Notes: generated by a model from the letters alone, not told the origin. 64,000 nt of DNA from Blastococcus_B deserti (GCF_042682525.1 NZ_JBHUHP010000008.1:1-64000), one strand, 5' to 3'. Shown: positions 44,333-52,846, numbered from the stretch's first letter. Made by a program: numbers and translations.

Positions 44333-45361
44333 ATGAGAGCTGTTCGTCTGCACCGCTACCACGAGGACCCGTCGATCGACGAGATCCCGGAACCGCAGAT
44401 CACGAGCCCGCTGGACGTCGTCGTCAGGATCGGCGGCGCCGGGGTCTGCCGGACCGACCTGCACATCGTCGAGGGACAGTGGGACGCCGTTCAGCATCCC
44501 CGGCTGCCCTACGTGCTCGGGCACGAGAACGCCGGCTGGGTCCACGCGGTGGGCGACGGCGTCACCAACGTCGCGGTCGGTGACACGGTGATCCTGCATC
44601 CGCAGCCGAGCTGCGGGCTGTGCCCCGCCTGCCGCGCCGGCGACGACATGCACTGCGCCAACGCCTTCTTCCCCGGCCTGTCCGACAACGACGGCGGCAT
44701 GGCCGAGTACCTGCGCACGTCGGCCCGCGCCTGCGTGAAGCTCGATCCGGGAACCGACCCCGCCGACGTCGCGGCGCTGGCGGACGCCGGGATCACCGCG
44801 TACCACGCCGTCCGCAAGGCCGTACCGCTGCTGCCCCCCGGCACGACCGCGGTCGTGCAGGGTGCCGGCGGGCTCGGGCACATCGGCATCCAGTGCCTCC
44901 GGGCCCTGACCGCGGCCCGCATCGTCGTCGTGGACCGCAACGCCGACGCGCTGAAGCTCGCCGAGCAGATCGGGGCCGACCACACCGTGCTCGCCGACGG
45001 CAACCAGGTCGAGGCGGTCGCGGAGCTCACCGGCGGGAGCGGGGCGCACGTCGTCTTCGACTACGTCGCGGAGCAGGGCGCGGAGATGGACGGCTGGAAC
45101 ATGACCGCGCCGGGCGGCTCCTACTTCGTCATCGGCTACGGCGGCGAGCTGCGCATCCCGACGCTGGACATCATCTCCACCGAACGGAACATCGTCGGCA
45201 ACATCGTCGGCACCTACGCCGACCTGACCGAACTGATGGTGCTCGCGCAGGCCGGCAGGGTCACCCTGCACACGCAGAAGTACCCGCTTGACAAGGCGGT
45301 CGATGCCCTGCACGACCTCGACGCCGGCAAGGTCCGCGGCCGCGCCATCCTCGTGCCCTGA
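44333..45361 (+). CDS. Zinc-dependent NAD alcohol dehydrogenase
   Basis: 342 residues from ATG 44333. Catalytic zinc ligands are Cys39 (GAGVCRTDLH) and His64-Glu65 (GHENAGW). The structural zinc site is complete: Cys94, Cys97, Cys100, Cys108. The Rossmann motif is VVQGAGGLGHIGIQ. This is the medium-chain ADH family; closely similar enzymes sit in actinobacterial propane/secondary-alcohol operons, where they oxidise 2-propanol or other alcohols. The next two genes are the amidohydrolase and DUF59 partners of that setting. The gap to the amidohydrolase is 43 bp. Confidence 0.9.
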   Translation: MRAVRLHRYHEDPSIDEIPEPQITSPLDVVVRIGGAGVCRTDLHIVEGQWDAVQHPRLPYVLGHENAGWVHAVGDGVTNVAVGDTVILHPQPSCGLCPACRAGDDMHCANAFFPGLSDNDGGMAEYLRTSARACVKLDPGTDPADVAALADAGITAYHAVRKAVPLLPPGTTAVVQGAGGLGHIGIQCLRALTAARIVVVDRNADALKLAEQIGADHTVLADGNQVEAVAELTGGSGAHVVFDYVAEQGAEMDGWNMTAPGGSYFVIGYGGELRIPTLDIISTERNIVGNIVGTYADLTELMVLAQAGRVTLHTQKYPLDKAVDALHDLDAGKVRGRAILVP

Positions 45362-45404
45362 CGCCGTTCCCGGATTTCCACACCCATGCGAGAGGTGTTC
45401 GTCC

Positions 45405-46481
45405 ATGTACGAGAAGAATGGTGAGAAGTACTTCGTCGTCGACTCCCACATGCACTTCTGGGACGCCAGCCGGGAGAACTGGGTCGAGGGTCGCGAGGAC
45501 CTGGCCAAGGGCTGGATCGACTGCTTCTACGGCTATCACAAGCTGGCCCCGGAGGAGACCCACTGGGACTGGGAGCACTACCTCAAGGTTTCCGAGGCAG
45601 ACCTGATGAAGGACGTCTTCGAGGACGGGTACGTCGACAAGGCCATCTTCCAGTCGACCTACCTGAAGTACTGGTACAAGAACGGCTTCAACACCGTCGA
45701 GCAGAACGGCTCGCTGCTGGAGCGACACCCGGACAAGTTCATCGTGAACGGCCGTTTCGACCCGCGGGACGGGGAGGCGGGCATGCGACAGCTCGAGGAG
45801 GACGCGCGGCGCTGGAACCTCAGGGGCGTCAAGCTCTACACCGCCGAATGGCACGAGAACGGCTCCCGCGGCTGGAAGCTCACCGATCCGGAGTCCTACC
45901 GGTTCCTGGAGAAGTGCCGGGAGCTGGGCATCACGAACATCCACGCGCACAAGGGCCCGACGATCTGGCCGCTGAACAAGGACGCCTTCTCGATGGAGGA
46001 CGTCGACCAGACCGCCACGGACTTCCCGGACCTGAACTTCATCATCGAGCACGCCGGCATTCCCCGGATCGACGACTTCGCCTACATGGCGGTCCAGGAG
46101 CCCAACGTCTACGCGGGGCTCTCGGTGGTCATCGGCGCGCACATGCACGCCCGGCCCAAGTCCTTCGCCAAGTTCATGGGTGAGTTGCTGTTCTGGGTCG
46201 GCGAGGACCGCATGACCTTCGGCAGCGACTACAACATCTGGACGCCGAAGTGGCAGGTCGAGGGCTTCGTCGACTGGCAGATGCCCGACGACGAGGCGTT
46301 CTCCGACTACCCACGGCTGACCACCGCCACCAAGAAGAAGATCCTCGGGCTCAACGCGGCCAAGCTCTACGGCATCGAGGTGCCGCCGGAGTGCCGGCTG
46401 CCCGAACCGCCGGCGATCCCGCAGCAGCAGCCAGGTGAGCAGTTGGCCGACGAGACGACGCCGGCAGGGGCGCAGGCGTGA
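45405..46481 (+). CDS. Amidohydrolase-family protein (propane-operon type)
   Basis: 358 residues from ATG 45405. The metal site is DSHMHFWD (His15, His17), with later ligands in NIHAHKG, FIIEHAG and FGSDYNIW. This is the amidohydrolase_2 (ACMSD-like) fold. The sequence, lysine- and tryptophan-rich for a genome of this GC content, matches the amidohydrolase-like ORF that follows the propane monooxygenase genes in Gordonia, Rhodococcus and Mycobacterium, where its role (perhaps monooxygenase maturation) is not settled. No monooxygenase gene is present here. Confidence 0.88.
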   Translation: MYEKNGEKYFVVDSHMHFWDASRENWVEGREDLAKGWIDCFYGYHKLAPEETHWDWEHYLKVSEADLMKDVFEDGYVDKAIFQSTYLKYWYKNGFNTVEQNGSLLERHPDKFIVNGRFDPRDGEAGMRQLEEDARRWNLRGVKLYTAEWHENGSRGWKLTDPESYRFLEKCRELGITNIHAHKGPTIWPLNKDAFSMEDVDQTATDFPDLNFIIEHAGIPRIDDFAYMAVQEPNVYAGLSVVIGAHMHARPKSFAKFMGELLFWVGEDRMTFGSDYNIWTPKWQVEGFVDWQMPDDEAFSDYPRLTTATKKKILGLNAAKLYGIEVPPECRLPEPPAIPQQQPGEQLADETTPAGAQA

Positions 46482-46558
46482 CCGAGCTCGCGAGGTCACG
46501 TGAAGGCAGAGCAGTCTGGCTCACGAGGCGTCCGAGCGCCAGCGAGGAGGGCTCGTGA
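46478..46558 (+). CDS. 26-residue bridging ORF between amidohydrolase and DUF59 genes
   Basis: GTG 46478 overlaps the amidohydrolase TGA (GTGA, 46478-46481). The frame runs 26 codons (VTELARSREGRAVWLTRRPS and six more) and its TGA at 46556-46558 overlaps the DUF59 GTG (GTGA, 46555-46558). It exactly fills the gap with double four-base overlaps, so a ribosome could pass through without dissociating. No homologue is known to me; it could be a coupling ORF or a small accessory protein. Confidence 0.4.
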   Translation: MTELARSREGRAVWLTRRPSASEEGS

Positions 46559-47241
46559 GTCTCCGCGACACCGTCTGGCAGGCGCTGGGGACGGTGCTGG
46601 ACCCCGAGCTCGACGAACCGATCACGGCTCTCGACTTCGTGGCCTCCTGCACCGTCTCCGGCGACGGTGTCGCGTCGGTCCACCTCCGGCTCCCGACGTT
46701 CTTCTGCGCGCCGAACTTCTCGTTCCTGATGGTCGCCGACGCCTACGACGCTGTGGCGGCGGTCGAGGGGGTGACGCGCGCGGAGGTCGTCCTGGACGAC
46801 CACCATGCCTCGCCGGAGATCAACGGCGGGGTGGCCGCGCACGCCGGCTTCGTCCAGACGTTCGCGGGCGAGGCGGACGCCGAGCTCGAGGAGCTGCGCA
46901 GGTACTTCCTGGAGAAGGCCGTCCTCGCAGGGCAGGACCGGGTGGCCCGGCCCCTGGCCGATGCCGGAGTGGGCCCGGACGAGCTCGCCGGGATCACCCT
47001 GGGCGCAGCCCCTGCATCGCCCGACCTCGACCGGCTGCGCCGGCGGCGGGCCGCTCTCGGCCTTCCCGCCGGCGACGACGCGGCCCTGCTCATCCATGGC
47101 GACGGCAACCCGGTGACCGCGGCCCAGGTGCCCCTGCACCTGCGTCGCGCGCGCCTCACCCGGCTCGGCATGGAATCGAACGGCGACCTGTGCAGGAGCT
47201 TCCTCAAGACCCGGTACGCGGACACAGCCGGCATCGGTTGA
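46555..47241 (+). CDS. DUF59 iron-sulfur assembly-type protein
   Basis: 228 residues from GTG 46555. The N-terminal MSLRDTVWQALGTVLDPELDEPITALDFVASCTV and LPTFFCAPNFSFLMVADAYDAV form the MIP18/DUF59 domain with its conserved DPE and Cys; the family helps assemble Fe-S or other metal centres. The C-terminal half (about 120-228) is found in the version that accompanies propane and related di-iron monooxygenases. Cotranscribed with the ADH and amidohydrolase genes. Confidence 0.82.
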   Translation: MSLRDTVWQALGTVLDPELDEPITALDFVASCTVSGDGVASVHLRLPTFFCAPNFSFLMVADAYDAVAAVEGVTRAEVVLDDHHASPEINGGVAAHAGFVQTFAGEADAELEELRRYFLEKAVLAGQDRVARPLADAGVGPDELAGITLGAAPASPDLDRLRRRRAALGLPAGDDAALLIHGDGNPVTAAQVPLHLRRARLTRLGMESNGDLCRSFLKTRYADTAGIG

Positions 47242-47299
47242 AGGAACCCGTCCCCCTCACCCCTCGTACGCTCGGGGCCAGCCTCCGAACGGGGCCGCC
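47242..47299 (+). repeat. 3'-UTR repeat, family A copy 4
   Basis: Directly after the DUF59 TGA: AGGAACCCGTCCCCC, CCTCGTACGCTCGGGGCC, GCCTCCGAACGGGGCC. Same order and orientation relative to a stop codon as the other copies. Confidence 0.6.
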
Positions 47300-48019
47300 T
47301 CAGCCGTATCGGCGCGCGACGAGCACCCGGAAGACGTTCTCCAGCCGATAACCCCCCGGCGCGGTGCGGTACGGCTCCAGCCGCTCGAGCACGGCCTCCC
47401 GCACGGCGACCGGTCCGGCGCGGCGGCCGACCGCCCGGCCGAGCGCCGAGTCGAACAGCGGGCCGAGCAGCTCGTCCTCGTCGGCGTAGTCGAAGGGGCA
47501 CACCACCTCGTCGAGACGCTCGACCACCAGGCCGGCGCGCTCGGCCATCGCGCGCAGCCGGGCGGGCTCGCGCACCGGCGGGCCAGGCACCCGCCCGAGC
47601 GGCCCCAGCCAGGGAGCCAACGCCTCCCCGAGAACGCGGAGGTCGCACTCCCGTTCGCGGCCCCACACCGTCGCGGCCACCACCCCGCCCACGCGCCCCG
47701 CTCTGCCCAGCACCCCAACCGGGTCGGCCACGTGCATGAGCAGCTGCACCGCGACGACCACGTCGAACGGACCGGGCGGTGGGTCCTGCGCGTTGCGGAC
47801 GAGGAAAGTCGCCTCGGGCACCTCTACGGCGGCCCGTGCCACGGCGTTCCGGTCGAGGTCGACGCCGGTCACCTGCGCGCCGCGGTCCGTGGCCGCCCGC
47901 GCGAACAGACCGTCCCCGCAGCCGAGGTCCAGCAGGGTGGTGGCCGGTCCGACCTCGGTCACGTCGAGCACGGCGGCATACAACGGGGCTGCCCACCCGC
48001 GCGGTCCCTCGCCGTCCAC
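47300..48019 (-). CDS. Class I SAM-dependent methyltransferase
   Basis: 239 residues from GTG 48019. Motif I is TLLDLGCGDGLFARAATDRGAQVTGVDLD (SAM-binding GxGxG and acidic loop), motif IV is FDVVVAVQLLMHVADPVGVLG. The C-terminal YRLENVFRVLVARRYG is the last beta strand. Acceptor unknown; sequence resembles actinobacterial small-molecule methyltransferases. An upstream ATG at 48094 would add 25 residues with no family resemblance. Convergent with DUF59. Confidence 0.85.
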   Translation of the reverse strand: MDGEGPRGWAAPLYAAVLDVTEVGPATTLLDLGCGDGLFARAATDRGAQVTGVDLDRNAVARAAVEVPEATFLVRNAQDPPPGPFDVVVAVQLLMHVADPVGVLGRAGRVGGVVAATVWGRERECDLRVLGEALAPWLGPLGRVPGPPVREPARLRAMAERAGLVVERLDEVVCPFDYADEDELLGPLFDSALGRAVGRRAGPVAVREAVLERLEPYRTAPGGYRLENVFRVLVARRYG

Positions 48020-48032
48020 ACGGCCGAGCGTA

Positions 48033-48206
48033 GGTCCGTTGCGGCTGCAGCTCGAGAGCCACTGGTCAGCCCGGCGGGGCCAGTTCCGGGTCACTCACTC
48101 CATCGACGACGACCAGATGCGCGCCCGCGTCGTCCGCATCTCGCACCGCGCCGACGTCGAGGGCCGGTGCACAGCTGGACACCAGCGAAGATCGACTCGC
48201 CCGTGA
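48033..48206 (+). pseudogene. RelE/ParE-type toxin remnant (C-terminal part)
   Basis: The frame reads PLRLQLESHWSARRGQFRVT then HSIDDDQMRARVVRISHRAD, which matches the C-terminal half of RelE-family mRNA interferases (PL-x-G-x-L-x-G-x-WSARRG-x-(Y/F)RV, IDDD, V-x-x-HR-x-D). The N-terminal half and any antitoxin gene are missing, so it is a fragment. Its end lies 6 bp before repeat copy 5. Confidence 0.7.
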
Positions 48207-48211
48207 GAGTC

Positions 48212-48270
48212 GTGTGCATATCTACCGTGTCGCCCCTCCACCACCGAGTTGAACCCTCACGGTCGCTACG
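48212..48270 (+). repeat. tRNA-Leu-3'-like element, copy 5 (diverged)
   Basis: It starts GTGTGCATATCTACC, then GTGTCGCCCCTCCACCACC; the core 48229-48245 matches the tRNA 3' end less well than other copies. A weak hairpin (ACGGTCGCTACGGCCG region) follows, as in copies 2 and 3. Confidence 0.6.
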
Positions 48271-48425
48271 GCCGCTCGGCCCTTCTCCAGGGTGTCGGAA
48301 CGTCCGCTCGATCACCGAAGGACCACATCGTCCCGCTGAGTCCTCGATGTGGGTTCCCGCTGTGTCGGTCAGCGTCCTGGAGACCGTGACGCCAGGCGCG
48401 CCGGTTGCGCCACCGCAGTCGTCCA
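48271..48425. other. Remainder of the methyltransferase-lipoprotein gap
   Basis: The full gap 48020-48425 holds the RelE remnant and repeat copy 5. The remaining 155 bp show nothing recognisable. Confidence 0.4.
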
Positions 48426-49043
48426 TCACGGCGAGGCCCGCACGAATCGCTGCCCATCGAAACGCCAGCGCACGGTGAGGGGCACGGAGGGCCCGCTGGC
48501 GTGGAAGTCGTCCGGCCCGTAGGCCTGCATGTCCGCGACGATCTCGCCGTCCTGGACCGACAGCCCCGCTGGGTCGTACACAGGCGGCAGAAGCACGTTC
48601 TCGCGCAGCGTCCGCGGGCTGGGGAGGGTGCCCAGCAGGCGACCGGTCGATGAGAAGACCTGGACCTCCTGCACGATGCCGTTGGACGGCTGCGGCGAGC
48701 AGTCCAGCAGGACGACGGCGTCGGGCGCACCGTCGCCGTCCACGTCACCGCTGGCCCGGGCAGTGACCCGGACGTCGTAGTGCTCGTAGTGCGGGGGTCG
48801 ACTGCCGTCGGCAGGGACGCGCGCGCTCCCGTCGACGACGGTCGCGGGGAAGCCATCGGGGACGATGCCGTCGCAGGTCACCACGTACGTCCTGTTCAGC
48901 CAGTCGGCCGCTGCTCCCGCGGGAGTGTGGGCTGCACCGGTCCGCTGGGCCGAGGCGCACCCGGGCAGCAGCAGGCAGAACAGGGCGACGACCGCGCGGC
49001 CGCGGGGCACCGCTGTTCCGGACCCGCTCCGCGCCGTGGACAT
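48426..49043 (-). CDS. Putative lipoprotein
   Basis: 205 residues. A signal peptide with lipobox (VALFCLLLPGCAS, Cys about 29) marks it as a membrane-anchored lipoprotein. The body contains VTCDGIVPDGFPATVVDG and a repeat-type calcium loop GDVDGDGAPDAVVLLDC like FG-GAP/VCBS proteins, then VQEVQVFSSTGRLLGTL. This resembles secreted beta-rich binding domains. Function unknown. Confidence 0.75.
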   Translation of the reverse strand: MSTARSGSGTAVPRGRAVVALFCLLLPGCASAQRTGAAHTPAGAAADWLNRTYVVTCDGIVPDGFPATVVDGSARVPADGSRPPHYEHYDVRVTARASGDVDGDGAPDAVVLLDCSPQPSNGIVQEVQVFSSTGRLLGTLPSPRTLRENVLLPPVYDPAGLSVQDGEIVADMQAYGPDDFHASGPSVPLTVRWRFDGQRFVRASP

Positions 49044-49361
49044 CGCCGATCACCTCGCCCTCGACGGACAGCACCGACGGGTCCCTGTCGTGACGCGAGC
49101 GTCCCACCGGCTCCGCCCGCCGTGCATGGACGGAGCGGCCCGCCGGCCGTGCCGGGCGAGCCGGTGCACCCGCCCAGCCGGGTGACTGCGGACGGTGAGG
49201 GGCCGTGGACGGTGAGGGGCCTGACCCACTCCGCGGTCGGACGCCGGGCTGGCTGACCCAGAGGGAGCCGGCGACCAGGCGACTCCCCGCCACCCTCGCT
49301 GTCGACATCGCGAGTCGCTGATCGAGGCGCCCGAGATCCGCCACCTGGAACAGCGGTGGGT
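49044..49361. other. Gap, 318 bp, with a short direct repeat
   Basis: Between the lipoprotein start and the LuxR stop. GGACGGTGAGGGGCC occurs twice in tandem near 49190-49221. No gene seen. Confidence 0.5.
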
Positions 49362-50504
49362 TCAGTCGGCGTGCACCAGCGCTGCGTGCATCGGGTCGGC
49401 GTAGTGCTCGGCGAACAGCCGCGCCACCAGCTCGCCGCGGCTGCCCACGCCGACCTTGTCGAAGATCGTCTTCAGGTAGTCGCGCACCGTGTGCGCCGAC
49501 AGGTAGAGGTCCGCGGCGATCTCGGGCGTGGAGAGGCCGCGGGCGATGCCCCGCACCACGTCCCGCTCCCGCGGCGTGAGCCCGTAGGCCTCGATGATGA
49601 TCGGCGCGACGTCCGAGCTCGTGGCCGGCTCTACGACGACGGCCACCGCCTCGTCACCGGCGCCGGCCAGCACGGAGGCGTGCAGCACCAGCCAGCGGCC
49701 GCGCGCGTCGCGCTGCCGGAAGCGGGCCGGTCCGGGGTCGCGGCCGGCGGCGACCGCCCGGGCACGGGTGAGAAGTGGGTAGGCCGGGAAGGGAAGCCGC
49801 AGGCCGCTGCCGACCGGGTCGCCGCGCATCACGTCCACCCAGTTGTCGCCGGGCAGGGTGCCGTACGCACGGCGGAGCCAGTCGGCCGCGGCGGCGTTGG
49901 CCGAGAGCAGCACGTCATCCCGGTCGAAGACGAGCAGGCCGGGCTCGGCGGCCGATACCGGCCATGGGGCGGCACTGGTGGCGGCCTGCATCCGCAGCGC
50001 CGCGCCGACGGGCGCCGAAAGTGCCCTGATCAGGTTGACCTCGTCCGCCCCGAACGACGGCCGGCCCTCGGCGCGGAAGAAGTCGGCCATCCCCCACGTG
50101 GAGTCGCCGGTGCGGAAGACGACGCGCAGCTCGTCGTCGAGACCCTGGGGCCGGTTGAAGGACCGGTAGCGGCCGCTGCGCATCGGCGTCCCGCCGGTGA
50201 CGCCGTGCAGTGCGCCGGCCGGCACGGGAGCGCGGGCGAGATCGCGGAACAGCAGGGCGTCCTGGGCGTGGAACTCGCCGTGCCAGTAGGGCTGGCAGAA
50301 GCTGTCGAGCAGGTCTCCCTCGACCCGGGCCGGGGCGGTGGGCAGCAGCGTGCCGGGGTCGACGCCGAACCACATGGCGGCGTCGTAGTCGACGACCCGG
50401 CGCACCTCCTCGCTGACGAGGCGCAGCAGGTCATCGGCGTCGGTCGCCCGTGCCGCCGCCTGGCCGACACGGGTGACGGTGCGATCCACCGTCGACCTGC
50501 CCAT
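49362..50504 (-). CDS. LuxR-family transcriptional regulator
   Basis: 380 residues from ATG 50504. A PAS/GAF-like sensory region occupies about 20-300. The C-terminal helix-turn-helix (about 312-375) is GLTPRERDVVRGIARGLSTPEIAADLYLSAHTVRDYLKTIFDKVGVGSRGELVARL. No receiver domain, so it is not a classical response regulator. It is divergent from the MBL-fold hydrolase / GNAT pair (150 bp) and probably regulates it. Confidence 0.88.
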   Translation of the reverse strand: MGRSTVDRTVTRVGQAAARATDADDLLRLVSEEVRRVVDYDAAMWFGVDPGTLLPTAPARVEGDLLDSFCQPYWHGEFHAQDALLFRDLARAPVPAGALHGVTGGTPMRSGRYRSFNRPQGLDDELRVVFRTGDSTWGMADFFRAEGRPSFGADEVNLIRALSAPVGAALRMQAATSAAPWPVSAAEPGLLVFDRDDVLLSANAAAADWLRRAYGTLPGDNWVDVMRGDPVGSGLRLPFPAYPLLTRARAVAAGRDPGPARFRQRDARGRWLVLHASVLAGAGDEAVAVVVEPATSSDVAPIIIEAYGLTPRERDVVRGIARGLSTPEIAADLYLSAHTVRDYLKTIFDKVGVGSRGELVARLFAEHYADPMHAALVHAD

Positions 50505-50653
50505 GGGCAGACGGTAAACCCGGCGCCCACCGACGCACACCCCCTCACTTGTGGGGGTCAGCTGGCGCAGATCCGTCGTCGTGCGGGGATGTGACGCAGG
50601 CTCGCTCTCCGCAGGCTTCGCGGCGAACGTCCCAGCCGACCGAGGAGCCCGCC

Positions 50654-51493
50654 GTGCCCATCCCCCCTGTCCCGCCCACCGAGCCCGTGCCCGTCGCCGC
50701 GGACACCTGGCTGATCCCCAACCTGGCGCCCGGCGAGCCCGGCACGTACGTGCCGGTGAACGCGATGCTGATCCGCGGCGCCGAACCGGTCGTCGTCGAC
50801 ACCGGTGCACCGATCCACCGGGAGCTGTGGCTGGAGAAGGTCTTCGGCCTGGTGGACCCGGAGGACGTGCGCTGGATCTTCCTGTCGCACGACGACGGCG
50901 ACCACACCGGCGGCCTGCACGACGCCCTGGCGCTGTGCCCGAACGCGACGCTGGTCACCAACGCGTTCGGCACCGAGCGGCTCAACCTCGAGCGCCCGCT
51001 GCCCCTGGACCGGCTGCGCTGGCTGGAGCCTGGCGACGCCTTCGACGCCGGCGATCGGCGGTTGCGGCTGGTGCTGCCGCCGATCTTCGACGGCCCCACC
51101 ACGCGCGGTCTGTTCGACGAGCGGACCGGCGCACTCTGGGCGGTCGACTCGTTCGCCGCGCTGACCACCGGCGCCGTCCACACCCGCGACGAGCTGCCGG
51201 CCGAGCTCTACGACGAGACGTTCAAGCTCTTCAACAGCCTCATCTCGCCCTGGCACGAGTGGCTGGACGTCGACCGGTACGGCCGGCACGTCGACTCGGT
51301 CGCCGCTCTGCGGCCTTCGGTGGTGGCCTCCGCGCACGGTCCGCTGCTGACCGGTGGGTACATCGATGACGCCTTCGCCCGGGTGCGCGCGCTGGCCGGG
51401 CAGCCCCGGCTGATGCTGCCCGGCCAGCCCTCCCTCGACGAGTTCGTCGACGCCGCGATCGCCGCGGCGCCAGCTGGTCTCACCCCCGCCTGA
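50654..51493 (+). CDS. MBL-fold metallo-hydrolase (flavodiiron-like)
   Basis: 279 residues from GTG 50654 (GAGGAG 7 nt upstream). Metal ligands sit in FLSHDDGDHTGG, with later VDSFAAL (Asp) and SAHGPLLTGG (His). The HxDxDH form and the spacing resemble the oxygen-reductase (ODP/flavodiiron) branch of the MBL superfamily, but no flavodoxin domain is attached. Function may be redox or hydrolytic. The GNAT gene follows after 28 bp, so they are one operon. Confidence 0.82.
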   Translation: MPIPPVPPTEPVPVAADTWLIPNLAPGEPGTYVPVNAMLIRGAEPVVVDTGAPIHRELWLEKVFGLVDPEDVRWIFLSHDDGDHTGGLHDALALCPNATLVTNAFGTERLNLERPLPLDRLRWLEPGDAFDAGDRRLRLVLPPIFDGPTTRGLFDERTGALWAVDSFAALTTGAVHTRDELPAELYDETFKLFNSLISPWHEWLDVDRYGRHVDSVAALRPSVVASAHGPLLTGGYIDDAFARVRALAGQPRLMLPGQPSLDEFVDAAIAAAPAGLTPA

Positions 51494-51521
51494 TCCGACC
51501 GACACACCCTGGGAGCCCGTC

Positions 51522-52439
51522 ATGAGCACCGTCCTGTCCCCCGCCCCCGTCGCCCCCGGAGCCGGGGAGGTCCACCTGCGTCCGATGCGCCCGGACGACA
51601 CCGCCGAGGCGGCGCGAATCATGTTCGAGGCGTTCGCCGGCATCGCCGACCGGCACGGCTTCCCCCGTGACTTCACCCCCGAGTCGGCCCGTCAGCTGGT
51701 TGACGCGTTCCAGCCGCACCCGTCGATCTGGGCGGTCGTGGCCGAGCGTGACGGCCGCGTGGTCGGCTCCAACTTCCTCGACGTGCGCAGCCCCGTTGCC
51801 GGCGTCGGCCCGATCACCGTCGACCCGGACGCCCAGGCCTCCGGCGTCGGCCGGTTGCTCATGGGCGCCGTCCTCGACCGGGCTGCCGCCACACCCGGAA
51901 CGGAGGGGGTCCGGCTGCTGCAGGACTCCTTCAACACCGCGTCGCTCGCGCTGTACGCGTCACTGGGGTTCGTGGCCACCGACCCGGTAGCGCTGATGGG
52001 CGGTCGGCCGACGACCGCACCGTTCCCCAGGGTGGAGGTCCGACCGCTGACCGAGGAAGACGTCGACGCCTGCGCACGGCTGCACCAGGCGGTGCACGGT
52101 TACGAGCGGACGGCGGAGCTTCGCGACGCCATGGCCGCGCCGCACCTGCAGCCGCTGGTCGCCGTGCGCGCAGGCCGCGTCGTGGCCTACGCCACGACGC
52201 TGCACGCCTTCGGCGCGGCCCACGCGGTCGCCGAGACGGAGGACGACCTGGCCGCCCTCATCGCCGGGGGTCTGGCCGCGACCGACGCGGAGGCGTCGTT
52301 CTTGCTACCCGTCCGCCAACACATCCTGTTCCGCTGGTGCCTGGCCGCGGGACTCCGGGTCATCAAGCCGATGACATACATGGCGTACGGGCCGTACCGC
52401 CGACCCGAGGGTGCCTGGCTGCCCTCGGTACTGTCCTGA
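51522..52439 (+). CDS. Tandem GNAT acetyltransferase
   Basis: 305 residues. The N-terminal GNAT domain (about 15-155) has the acetyl-CoA motif ITVDPDAQASGVGRLLMGAVLDRA. The second half (about 170-290: VEVRPLTEEDVDACARLHQAVHGYERTAEL) is a degenerate GNAT-like domain, as in two-domain acetyltransferases. Acceptor unknown. It follows the MBL gene closely. Confidence 0.85.
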   Translation: MSTVLSPAPVAPGAGEVHLRPMRPDDTAEAARIMFEAFAGIADRHGFPRDFTPESARQLVDAFQPHPSIWAVVAERDGRVVGSNFLDVRSPVAGVGPITVDPDAQASGVGRLLMGAVLDRAAATPGTEGVRLLQDSFNTASLALYASLGFVATDPVALMGGRPTTAPFPRVEVRPLTEEDVDACARLHQAVHGYERTAELRDAMAAPHLQPLVAVRAGRVVAYATTLHAFGAAHAVAETEDDLAALIAGGLAATDAEASFLLPVRQHILFRWCLAAGLRVIKPMTYMAYGPYRRPEGAWLPSVLS

Positions 52440-52449
52440 CCGGTGTGGC

Positions 52450-52846
52450 CGCATGCACCACGCCCGGGGGCTCGCGGACGGCATGGCTCGGGCACGGCGG
52501 GCCGGCTCGGCCTGGCACCGGACCGCTGTGCTCGACCACCGTCGGGGTCGCCACGCAGTGCATGCCGAAGCACAGCGCCGACGAGGCACACACCCGCCCG
52601 AGCGCCTCGCAGACCGCAGCCAGACCCCTGGACCCAGTCCGGCAGCTCCGGAGGAACGCCGGCCCGGATCACGTCGATCGGCCACACGCCGGCGTCTGTC
52701 CGCTCCACCAGGGGCCGCGCGATTCTCTCGGCCACCTCGGTGGCGCGCCCCGTTGCCTCCGCGACGCTCGCCGGAGCCGCCATCGTCACGATCGCGCAGC
52801 TCAGGGTCGTCCTCAGCGCCGTATGGCCGCCGATGCGCCGTCGCAC
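52450..52846 (-). pseudogene. Acyl-CoA dehydrogenase N-terminal remnant
   Basis: The minus strand starts near 52846 with VAEATGRATEVAERIARPLV and ELPDWV, typical of the N-terminal helices of acyl-CoA dehydrogenases. After about residue 75 the sense continues in another frame with LAAVCEALGRVCASSALCFG and MHCVAT, the helix of the acyl-binding N-domain. It then decays. Third positions remain G/C-rich in both parts, so this is a recent frameshift. The middle and C-terminal domains are absent. Confidence 0.6.

Noticed and set aside
44333..44650. A propane monooxygenase subunit before the ADH
   Set aside because: The upstream 387 bp do not encode di-iron oxygenase motifs (ExxH) in any frame.
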